A stretch of DNA of 5,963 nt from Clostridia bacterium (GTDB lineage: Bacteria > Bacillota > Clostridia > Oscillospirales > Acutalibacteraceae). The first letter of the stretch is position 1, and each line of letters starts with the position of its first letter. The notes beneath the pieces were generated by a model. It worked only from the letters and a program-made list of their open reading frames with translations, did not search any database and was not told where the DNA came from. The stretch lies in contig JAGBSR010000055.1 in assembly GCA_017631745.1 (NCBI GenBank), forward strand, positions 1-5,963, given 5' to 3'. Below, piece by piece: positions 1 through 5,496 of the stretch. Position numbers and translations under genes: made by a program.

Positions 1-42
1 CGAGGCCCGCAGGCCGAGAGTCAAGTCCCGTCATCCGCACCA
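1..42 (+). ncRNA. 3' end of structured RNA unit, copy 1 (partial)
   Basis: This is the right-hand end of a repeated RNA-like unit whose beginning lies outside the window. It matches positions 163-204 at 41 of 42 bases, the only change being A17 against G179. It ends in CATCCGC followed by ACCA, which resembles the 3' acceptor strand, discriminator and CCA of a bacterial tRNA, but the preceding bases do not make a normal T arm (GTCAAGT where TTCRANY is expected). Similarity to copy 2 stops exactly after ACCA, and a strong terminator follows at once, so this is probably the 3' part of a discrete transcript on the + strand. A degenerate tRNA remnant or an undescribed small RNA are both possible; the family is not recognised. 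Confidence 0.5.
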
Positions 43-44
43 GC

Positions 45-79
45 ACTCAGTAGTTGAAAAACTACTGAGTTGTTTTTTT
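45..79 (+). terminator. Intrinsic terminator after RNA copy 1
   Basis: Positions 45-55 pair perfectly with 60-70 (11 bp) around a GAAA tetraloop, followed by TGTTTTTTT at 71-79. This is a textbook rho-independent terminator on the + strand. There is no T run on the other side, so it fixes the direction of the RNA unit upstream of it. Confidence 0.9.
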
Positions 80-93
80 CTTTATTTAATTTA

Positions 94-204
94 ATGATAC
101 GGGACTTGAAGTAGGAGCGGTAGTGAATCGATGTCAGGTGGACATCGAGAGCCGCGAATGACCGAGGCCCGCAGGCCGGGAGTCAAGTCCCGTCATCCGC
201 ACCA
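94..204 (+). ncRNA. Structured RNA unit of unknown family, copy 2
   Basis: I do not recognise this RNA. Visible structure: 99-109 pairs perfectly with 183-193 (11 bp), extendable by 94-96 with 194-196 across a two-base bulge. Inside it, 128-135 pairs with 141-148 (8 bp, loop AGGTG), 117-120 pairs with 152-155, and a GGCC/GGCC hairpin sits at 166-177 with loop CGCA. Bases 154-160 can also pair with 194-200 (six pairs plus one A-C mismatch), which would form a pseudoknot stacked on the long stem and leave ACCA (201-204) unpaired, like an acceptor end. No normal tRNA cloverleaf can be drawn: the 129-147 hairpin lacks the U33 of an anticodon loop and no TTCRA T loop exists. A terminator-like hairpin follows directly. 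Boundaries are inferred from base pairing and from the end of similarity to copy 1. Confidence 0.55.
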
Positions 205-207
205 AAC

Positions 208-240
208 AACAAGCCGTTCACAAAAGTGAGCGGCTTGTTT
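208..240 (+). terminator. Terminator-like hairpin after RNA copy 2
   Basis: Positions 208-221 pair with 226-239 (14 bp including one T-G wobble) around an AAAA loop. The T tail is short, only TTT before AATG, so termination may be weaker than at 45-79. It begins four bases after the ACCA of copy 2, in the same position relative to the repeat as the first terminator, but with a different sequence. Confidence 0.7.
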
Positions 241-518
241 AATGAAGTCGCTTCGCTGATGAATAATGAATAATTGCCGACGACACCCGTACCCGATTAT
301 AAAAATCATAACATCTGTCTTACGGACGCTTAACAAGTTATTTATTGCTATTACAATGTATTTACATAATATTCACAATCAATTGACTTAATTTAGAGTT
401 TTCTGTTTTACAATTATCCCATAATCACATAAGGATATTACGTTTTTTGTATAAACTGCCTGTGTGCAAACTGTTTACAGAGAATCCTCATTATTCTCCA
501 TGCAAATATTTCAACCCG

Positions 519-556
519 AAAAGGCAGCGTTTAATCGTTGCCTTTTTGGCTTTTTA
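519..556 (+). terminator. Terminator-like hairpin upstream of the regulator operon
   Basis: Positions 519-529 pair with 536-546 (11 bp with one G-T wobble) around a TTTAAT loop, with A/T-rich pairs at the base so that the 3' arm itself ends in TTTT, followed by TGGCTTTTTA. It would stop + strand transcripts arriving from the RNA array or from a leader and so insulate the two-component operon. An attenuator role is possible but no alternative antiterminator is evident. Confidence 0.6.
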
Positions 557-577
557 TGAAAAATGTTAATATTTTTA

Positions 578-598
578 TGTTATTATTTCTGTAATAAT
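578..598 (+). promoter_or_regulatory. Possible extended -10 promoter with overlapping dyad
   Basis: TG-T-TATTAT at 578-586 resembles an extended -10 element and would start transcription near 593, just before the ribosome binding site. There is no good -35 at the usual distance. The -10 overlaps an AT-rich inverted repeat, TTATTA (580-585) and TAATAA (592-597), which could be an operator or chance in AT-rich DNA. Very AT-rich sequence makes false hits common. Confidence 0.35.
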
Positions 599-600
599 CA

Positions 601-619
601 AAAGGAGCTTTTGTATATG
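601..619 (+). promoter_or_regulatory. Ribosome binding site fixing the regulator start
   Basis: AAAGGAG at 601-607 is nine bases ahead of the ATG at 617. An in-frame ATG at 563 exists upstream, but it lies before the ribosome binding site, would add 18 hydrophobic residues absent from response regulators, and has no purine-rich site of its own. The 617 start is therefore chosen. Confidence 0.9.
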
Positions 620-1282
620 ACTGAGAAAATTATGATTATAGACGATGAGCCCGATATCATCTTTCTGCTTCGCGATTTCTTTTTGCTTAACGATTACGAT
701 GTTATTACAGCTGAAAATGCAGAAGAAGCAACAGCAAAATTCAAAGAAAATCCCGACCTTATTCTGCTTGATATAAATATGCCCGGTAAAAACGGACTTG
801 AATTCTGCAAACAGATTCGTGCCATGACACAGTGCCCTATTATTTTTCTTTCTGCAAGAACAAATGAAGATGATATCCTTGCAGGACTCAATGTGGGCGG
901 TGATGATTACATAACCAAACCCTTCCACATCCGCGAGCTTCTCGGCAGAGTACAGGCACACCTTCGCCGTGAAAAGAGGAACAAGGATGATACCAAAAAC
1001 AACGGACTTAAAATCGACTACGCGGGAATGCACGTAACCTTTAACGGCAACGGTATTTCATTTACCAAAACAGAGTTTGAAATAATCGAATATCTTTCAC
1101 TGCATCCCGGTCAGGTTTTCAGCAGAGAGAAGATATATGAAAACGTTATCGGTCTGAATTCTGAGGGAGACAATACTGTCATTACAGAGCACATAAGAAG
1201 AATACGCAACAAATTTAACGGTGCAGGCTGTGAATCCTATATAGAAACAGTATGGGGGTTGGGTTACAGATGGATAAAATAA
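617..1282 (+). CDS. OmpR/PhoB-family two-component response regulator
   Basis: This 221-residue cytoplasmic protein is a DNA-binding transcription regulator switched by phosphorylation. Residues 1-120 form a receiver domain: the acidic pair D9-D10, phosphoacceptor D52 in LLDINMPG, switch residue S79, and K101 in the TKPF motif are all present. Residues about 128-221 form the winged-helix effector domain, with the typical sequence TKTEFEIIEYL early on, the recognition-helix region ITEHIRRIRNKF, and the closing wing WGLGYRW. Length is normal for the family. The cognate kinase begins inside the last codons of this gene (13-base overlap), so the two are co-transcribed and probably translationally coupled. 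The receiver resembles VanR-like regulators of Firmicutes, but the target genes cannot be read from the sequence. GGDD replaces the more common GADD before the conserved lysine, a minor variation. Confidence 0.95.
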   Translation: MTEKIMIIDDEPDIIFLLRDFFLLNDYDVITAENAEEATAKFKENPDLILLDINMPGKNGLEFCKQIRAMTQCPIIFLSARTNEDDILAGLNVGGDDYITKPFHIRELLGRVQAHLRREKRNKDDTKNNGLKIDYAGMHVTFNGNGISFTKTEFEIIEYLSLHPGQVFSREKIYENVIGLNSEGDNTVITEHIRRIRNKFNGAGCESYIETVWGLGYRWIK

Positions 1283-2454
1283 AATTCGGCAATCTCAGAG
1301 GCAACATAAAAATGAAACCGTCGTTTTTCATATATGTGGTACTGTGCCTGCTGTCGGCCCTTGTGCTTTCAGTTGTTACAGTACATATTGTTGACAAATT
1401 TGTTTCAACTGTATCTGTTTTCTATATCGACGGCAATGAGGATATCGACAGAATCAACGAAGACCGTGACGAGGATGTTTATATCGCAGTTGAAATGATA
1501 GATGAGGATTTCAATGAAGACAACTCCGATGCAATCCTCTTTTACAGCCGAAACTGGATTGTAATAGCTCTGCTTATTCTCTATTTTATATTGGCTGTAT
1601 TTATTGCATCGCGGACATTTTTCAAGCGCAAGCTTGATATCCCACTGAGAGAGCTTGAGGATGCAGCTCAGAAGATATCTGAAAAAAATCTCGACTTCGA
1701 AATAGAATACTCCGGCAACGACGAAATGGGAAAGCTTTGCGCTTCCTTTGAAACTATGCGCCGTCAGTTGGTACAGACCAATATTGAAATGTGGAATATG
1801 ATTGATGAACAGAAAAGAGTTCAGCACGTACTCGCCCACGACATCAGAACACCGCTGACTGTTACAAAGGGCTACACCGATATTCTTCTTGACTATGTAC
1901 CCAAAGGCAAAATCAGTGAGGAAAAAATCTTATTTACAATTGAGTGTATCAACAGAAATATTGTAAGACTCGAAAACTTTGTTAATATGATGAGCGATAT
2001 GCAAAAGCTTGACCAACTTAAAATTAACAAAGAAGTAACAGATGTCAGAGCAATGTTTGAGACAATGAAAGACAATGCTCAGATTATATGCAAAGATAAA
2101 GAGCTGATATTTAACTTCACCACAGACAGCAACATGGCATACACCGACAGCTCGGTAATTGAGCAGATAATCTCAAATCTCATTTCAAATGCAAGCCGCT
2201 ATGCCAAAGCAAAAGTATATCTCACTTGTAATTACTTCAGCGGACAGTTTATCATTACCGTTTCCGATGACGGCAGGGGCTTCAGCGAAGAGGCTTTGAA
2301 ATACGCTCTCGAGCCCTACTACACCGAGGAAAGCAAAAATCAAGGGGTACATTACGGCCTGGGTCTTTCCATATGCAAAACCCTGTGCAAAAAGCTCGAC
2401 GGCGAAATCAGCTGCCGTAACAACGGCGGTGCTGAAGTTACGGTAAAAATATAA
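1270..2454 (+). CDS. Membrane sensor histidine kinase with acidic sensor loop
   Basis: This 394-residue membrane kinase is predicted to phosphorylate the regulator encoded just upstream. Order of parts: transmembrane helix 1 (about 19-41), an extracytoplasmic segment (about 42-95), transmembrane helix 2 (about 96-114), a HAMP linker (about 115-170, with P125 and the DEMGKL motif), the dimerisation helix with the H box LAHDIRTPL (H190 is the phosphorylated histidine), and the ATPase domain with N box (N303, N307), G1 box DDGRG (333-337) and G2 box GLGL (363-366). All catalytic motifs are intact. The outer loop is remarkable: 16 of residues 54-87 are Asp or Glu, against two Arg. The start at 1270 overlaps the regulator by 13 bases; the ribosome binding site there is weak. 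An alternative ATG at 1312, behind AGAGG, would still keep helix 1. The ligand is unknown. Confidence 0.93.
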   Translation: MDKIKFGNLRGNIKMKPSFFIYVVLCLLSALVLSVVTVHIVDKFVSTVSVFYIDGNEDIDRINEDRDEDVYIAVEMIDEDFNEDNSDAILFYSRNWIVIALLILYFILAVFIASRTFFKRKLDIPLRELEDAAQKISEKNLDFEIEYSGNDEMGKLCASFETMRRQLVQTNIEMWNMIDEQKRVQHVLAHDIRTPLTVTKGYTDILLDYVPKGKISEEKILFTIECINRNIVRLENFVNMMSDMQKLDQLKINKEVTDVRAMFETMKDNAQIICKDKELIFNFTTDSNMAYTDSSVIEQIISNLISNASRYAKAKVYLTCNYFSGQFIITVSDDGRGFSEEALKYALEPYYTEESKNQGVHYGLGLSICKTLCKKLDGEISCRNNGGAEVTVKI

Positions 2455-2530
2455 GTTCACGGCAGCAGGGAAAAAATCTTTATCCCTGAACTTAAATTTA
2501 ACAAAAAGGTCAAGCTTTTTTCTTCAGTTA

Positions 2531-2544
2531 TGCTATATTATAAT
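2531..2544 (+). promoter_or_regulatory. Probable promoter of the phosphoesterase gene
   Basis: TG-C-TATATT at 2531-2539 is an extended -10 element, and an overlapping perfect TATAAT lies at 2539-2544. The -35 region is only a T run, as tolerated with an extended -10. It sits about 30 bases upstream of the ATG at 2573, supporting transcription of this gene separately from the kinase as well as by possible read-through, since no clear terminator follows the kinase. Confidence 0.5.
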
Positions 2545-2572
2545 TAACAGCATTCTGAAAGGATTGACAAAT

Positions 2573-3655
2573 ATGAAAACAGCATTAAAAATCATCATCG
2601 CAATTGCATTGGTTGCAGCTTTGGGTGCAGGTATATATGCCTTTGCATTTATTCAGAGCGGTATAAACTATGATGTTGATACGGTTGAAAGCATCGGCAC
2701 CTCCGTTGAAATTGTGTCTGAAGACGTCGACAGTGTTACTATAAAAAAGACTGACGGCGGCGACTTCAAGGTTGTAATGTTCTCAGACACACATCTCAAC
2801 GGCAGTAAGGACACAGACATTATGTGCGTGGAATACATCATCGAAAACATCACAAGAGAAAAGCCCGACCTTGTTATCTTCGGCGGTGACAATATTTCTT
2901 CGGCTCTGAGCTATAAAAGAACAACAGAATTCTGTCAGCTTATGGAAAACTTAGGCGTTTATTGGGCTGCGGTATTCGGCAACCACGACGGTGAGGGAGT
3001 GCTTACATATACAAAGAAGCAGCTTGCAGAGATATATTCTTCATACGATCACTGTCTTCTCAAGCCCGGTGTTGAAAATATTGACGGCTACGGCAATTAC
3101 ACTGTCAATATTCTCAACGAAGACGACAGCATAAAAGAAGTATTCTTCTTTATGGATTCAGGCGAATATTCAACGGAAAAAGAAAAGGCTCAGTACGAAG
3201 CAACAAGCGACAGCACTTATGACGGCGTAAAGGAATCCCAGGTTCAGTGGTACAAGGATAAGCATGATGCTCTCACTGAAGAGTTCGGTGAATTCCAGTC
3301 AGTGACAGTTATTCATATTCCGCCCTATCAGTCGGGTCTTACAGAGGAAATGGACTTTATCTACGGCTCAAGAAATGAGAATGTATGCGAAGCAGGCTAT
3401 GACTCGGGTCTTTTTGATGCACTCAAAGAAAAAAACACCTGTCAGGCTGTTTACTACGGCCACGACCATGTAAACGATTACGGCGTTATGTATAAAGGTA
3501 TTCTTCTTTCATATATTCAGTCATCAGGCTACAGCTCATACAATATGGGCTCAAGAGATCTTCCCGAAAGCGAGTGGCTTCAGGGCTGCACCATTCTCAG
3601 CATCAGAGAAGACGGCACCTTTGAAGCTCACAGACATCTCAACCACGCCGCATAA
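2573..3655 (+). CDS. Membrane-anchored calcineurin-like metallophosphoesterase
   Basis: This 360-residue protein hydrolyses a phosphate ester through a two-metal site; the substrate is unknown. Residues 6-27 form one hydrophobic helix with short basic flanks and no lipobox or clear cleavage site, so the protein is probably anchored with its enzyme domain outside the cytoplasm. All five metallophosphoesterase blocks are present in order: SDTHLN (D72, H74), GGDN (D106), GNHD (N137, H138, D139), HIPPYQ (H248) and YGHDHV (H297, H299). The HIPPYQ block recalls the Dcr2-like subgroup of purple-acid-related enzymes, known from family comparison. AAAGGA at 2558-2563 precedes the ATG at 2573 by nine bases, which fixes the start. 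It has its own promoter and a terminator just downstream, so it is likely monocistronic. Being next to a two-component system makes regulation by that pair possible, not shown. Confidence 0.9.
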   Translation: MKTALKIIIAIALVAALGAGIYAFAFIQSGINYDVDTVESIGTSVEIVSEDVDSVTIKKTDGGDFKVVMFSDTHLNGSKDTDIMCVEYIIENITREKPDLVIFGGDNISSALSYKRTTEFCQLMENLGVYWAAVFGNHDGEGVLTYTKKQLAEIYSSYDHCLLKPGVENIDGYGNYTVNILNEDDSIKEVFFFMDSGEYSTEKEKAQYEATSDSTYDGVKESQVQWYKDKHDALTEEFGEFQSVTVIHIPPYQSGLTEEMDFIYGSRNENVCEAGYDSGLFDALKEKNTCQAVYYGHDHVNDYGVMYKGILLSYIQSSGYSSYNMGSRDLPESEWLQGCTILSIREDGTFEAHRHLNHAA

Positions 3656-3671
3656 TCAGAATAATATATCA

Positions 3672-3706
3672 CTAAAAGCCATCCCTGCGGATGGCTTTTA
3701 GCTTTG
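3672..3706 (+). terminator. Strong hairpin terminator after the phosphoesterase gene
   Basis: Positions 3672-3684 pair perfectly with 3689-3701 (13 bp) around a CTGC loop. The stem carries AAAA on the left and TTTT on the right arm, followed by CTTT, so the classical T tract is partly inside the stem. It sits 16 bases beyond the phosphoesterase stop codon and separates that gene from the promoter at 3731. Confidence 0.85.
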
Positions 3707-3730
3707 GGTGAAAATATTAACAAAATGTCC

Positions 3731-3758
3731 TTGATTTAAATTTTACTGAGTATATAAT
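3731..3758 (+). promoter_or_regulatory. Sigma-A type promoter of the alpha-galactosidase gene
   Basis: TTGATT (3731-3736) and TATAAT (3753-3758) are separated by 16 bases, close to the housekeeping sigma consensus. Transcription would begin near 3765, leaving a leader of about 30 bases that contains AAGGAG at 3780-3785, ten bases before the ATG. No clear operator palindrome or catabolite-repression site was seen around it. Confidence 0.75.
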
Positions 3759-3795
3759 ATATAGTGAATAATATTTTTTAAGGAGCGGAAAAATT

Positions 3796-5475
3796 ATGAA
3801 CAAGAAGTACACCATAAAATTCAAATACGGCGCAGAAGTCATCACCTCATCAGAAATCGAAAACGATTTCTACCGTCTTGAAGTTGAAAGCACAGACGAC
3901 AGATACTCAGTTACTCTTGTGCCCAAGAAAAACTTTGAAATGGTTGATTTCTATGCTGAAATGCCCTTCACATTCAAAAAAGGCGATAAATTCTTCGGTG
4001 CAGGCTATCAGTCCTGGACAAAGTCAAAGGAATGGACCGAGGACGAAATTATGCCCGGTACCATCAAGCTTTCAAATATTTCGGAATACACCAAGGATAT
4101 CGCGAGAAAGACCAGCGACGAATGGATTGTAAAATACTCATACAAGCCCGGTGAGTTCCACAGCCATTGCTATACATATATTATGAGCGGCAGCAATGTT
4201 AAGCTCTGGGGTTCACTCAGCGAAAAAACAGGCTACACAATCTTCAAGGTAAAGATGAAGGAAAATAAGTTCTACTTTACAAAAGATCTTCTCGGCAAGG
4301 TTGTTTCAGAGCCTCTGAAGATTTTTGATATCGTATACTTCGAGGGCGATTATGAAGAAGTATTCGACAAGTACTTCGGTATGTGGAAAATGCCCGAAAC
4401 AAGATTCGGTATGATGAGCGGTTACACATCTTGGTACAACTACTTCCAAAACATCACAGAAGATATCATCATCCGCGACCTTAACGGCCTTGACCCCTAT
4501 AAGGATCAGGTTAACATTTTCCAGATTGACGACGGTTACGAAACCTTCATCGGTGACTGGCTCGATCCCAACCCTGCAAAATTCCCCAAGGGTATGAAAT
4601 ATATCGCAGACGAAATCCACAAGAAGGGCTATAAGGCAGGTATCTGGCTTGCTCCCTTTAACTGTCAGAAGATTTCTCGTATGGCTAAAGAGCATCCCGA
4701 TTGGCTTATCAAGCACGAAAACGGCAAGCCTATGGTTGGCTGTATCGCATGGGGCGGTGCTTACACATTCGATATATACAATGAAGAAGTAAGAGAATAT
4801 CTCAGACACGTATTTGATGTTGTACTCAACGAGTGGGGCTATGATATGGTCAAGCTCGACTTCCTTTACAGCCAGTGCATTAAACCTCGTCACGGCAAGA
4901 GCCGCGGTGAAATTATGTGCGACGCTATGGAATTCCTTCGTGAGTGTGTAGGCGACAAGCTCTTCCTCGGTTGTGGCGTGCCTATGGGTCCCGCTATGGG
5001 TATCTGCGATGCCTGCCGCATCAGCTGTGACGTTGACCTTACATACAAAGGCAAGTTCTACAGCCGTATTCAGGTAAGTAACGAAATGCTCAATGCAAGA
5101 AGTGCTATCAACAACTCCATCTTCCGTCGCCATATGAACGGCAGAGTATGGATGAACGACCCCGACGTATTCTTCCTGAGAAAGAACAACCTCAAGTTCA
5201 CAGACGAACAGAAATATCTTCTCGGTAAAATCAACAACCTCTGCGGTAACGTTCTCTTCGTATCAGATAACGCAGGCGACTACGACAGCGTTGCATCAAC
5301 TCTTGTCAAGAAATTCTTCAACAAGACCGACGAAAAGATTATCACAGCCGAATATCTCAACAAGTCCGATATCAAGCTTGTAACAGAAAAAGACGGCAAG
5401 AGAGAAACCTTCATCTTCAATATCGACAAGGGTGAAATTCTTTCAGACAAGAGCTGGAAAAAATACTTCGTTTAA
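3796..5475 (+). CDS. GH36 alpha-galactosidase (cytoplasmic, compact type)
   Basis: This 559-residue enzyme should release terminal alpha-linked galactose from raffinose-type oligosaccharides, melibiose or galactoside fragments by a retaining mechanism. There is no signal peptide, so imported sugars are its likely substrates. An N-terminal beta-sandwich domain (about 1-200) carries GYQSW (W74), which in this family reaches the active site. The TIM barrel (about 205-470) shows GYTSWYNYF (209-217), QIDDGY (D245, D246), GIWLAPF, and MVKLDF with D355 as the probable nucleophile. The RISCD motif supplies D412 as the probable acid/base, by analogy with RIGPD in the Thermotoga enzyme. A small C-terminal domain closes the protein. 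Length fits the compact Thermotoga-type subgroup rather than the 700-plus-residue group. Codons favour TTC, AAC and AAG more than the upstream genes, suggesting strong expression. Activity on alpha-N-acetylgalactosamine cannot be excluded. No transporter or sugar regulator is adjacent. Confidence 0.87.
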   Translation: MNKKYTIKFKYGAEVITSSEIENDFYRLEVESTDDRYSVTLVPKKNFEMVDFYAEMPFTFKKGDKFFGAGYQSWTKSKEWTEDEIMPGTIKLSNISEYTKDIARKTSDEWIVKYSYKPGEFHSHCYTYIMSGSNVKLWGSLSEKTGYTIFKVKMKENKFYFTKDLLGKVVSEPLKIFDIVYFEGDYEEVFDKYFGMWKMPETRFGMMSGYTSWYNYFQNITEDIIIRDLNGLDPYKDQVNIFQIDDGYETFIGDWLDPNPAKFPKGMKYIADEIHKKGYKAGIWLAPFNCQKISRMAKEHPDWLIKHENGKPMVGCIAWGGAYTFDIYNEEVREYLRHVFDVVLNEWGYDMVKLDFLYSQCIKPRHGKSRGEIMCDAMEFLRECVGDKLFLGCGVPMGPAMGICDACRISCDVDLTYKGKFYSRIQVSNEMLNARSAINNSIFRRHMNGRVWMNDPDVFFLRKNNLKFTDEQKYLLGKINNLCGNVLFVSDNAGDYDSVASTLVKKFFNKTDEKIITAEYLNKSDIKLVTEKDGKRETFIFNIDKGEILSDKSWKKYFV

Positions 5476-5496
5476 TATTTTCACGGAGATACACCA

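Larger units (their letters stand above)
1..204 (+). repeat. Tandem direct repeat, 42 bp shared block, 162-bp period
   Basis: Positions 1-42 and 163-204 are the same block with one substitution (A17 against G179). The left copy is cut by the window edge, so the true repeat unit is probably longer, likely starting at the counterpart of position 94-99. The bases just after the two blocks (43 onward and 205 onward) are unrelated, although both form terminator-like hairpins. Repeat copies of an RNA gene with separate terminators fit better than a CRISPR array or transposon ends, because there is only one spacer, no terminal inverted repeats and no nearby transposase. Confidence 0.8.
241..616. other. 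Gene-free AT-rich intergenic region
   Basis: No convincing protein gene lies in these 376 bases. They contain a tandem ATGAATA duplication (259-272), a small hairpin with a 6-bp stem (480-485 with 493-498), two AAACTG words 15 bases apart (453 and 468), a terminator-like hairpin (519-546), and the probable promoter and ribosome binding site of the response regulator gene. The longest ATG frame noted (266-391, 41 codons) has no ribosome binding site. The rest shows nothing I can interpret. Confidence 0.6.

Noticed and set aside
94..204. A complete canonical tRNA gene ending in CCA
   Set aside because: The ACCA end and CATCCGC strand look right, but there is no TTCRANY T loop, no D arm, and the 7-base loop of the 129-147 hairpin lacks U33. 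A cloverleaf cannot be drawn.
1..204. CRISPR array or insertion-sequence ends
   Set aside because: Only two repeat copies with one long, structured interval, no uniform spacers, no terminal inverted repeats and no cas or transposase gene in the window.
255..275. CTGATGA, the core word of a hammerhead ribozyme
   Set aside because: No matching GAAA core strand or the three required stems are present around it; the word occurs by chance in a repetitive AT-rich stretch.
266..391. 41-codon ATG frame in the intergenic region
   Set aside because: No ribosome binding site, unusual composition and no recognisable domain; it lies in AT-rich non-coding sequence.
383..414. TTGACT and TACAAT as a promoter
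   Set aside because: The spacer is 20 bases, too long for a good sigma-A promoter, and the only thing downstream before a terminator-like hairpin is non-coding sequence.
453..473. Direct repeat of AAACTG as a response-regulator binding site
   Set aside because: The two words are 15 bases apart, not the 10-11 expected for tandem OmpR-type half-sites on one face, and the word is short.
575..1033. 152-codon open frame on the minus strand opposite the regulator
   Set aside because: It is opposite an intact receiver domain, has no domain of its own and no ribosome binding site.
2453..2493. Hairpin after the kinase gene as a terminator
   Set aside because: CAGGGA (2466-2471) pairs with TCCCTG (2483-2488) and AAGTT with AACTT outside it, but with a large one-sided bulge and no T run after the stem.
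4306..5133. 275-codon open frame on the minus strand
   Set aside because: It lies wholly inside the alpha-galactosidase gene, shows no recognisable domain or ribosome binding site, and is explained by the biased codon use of the sense gene.
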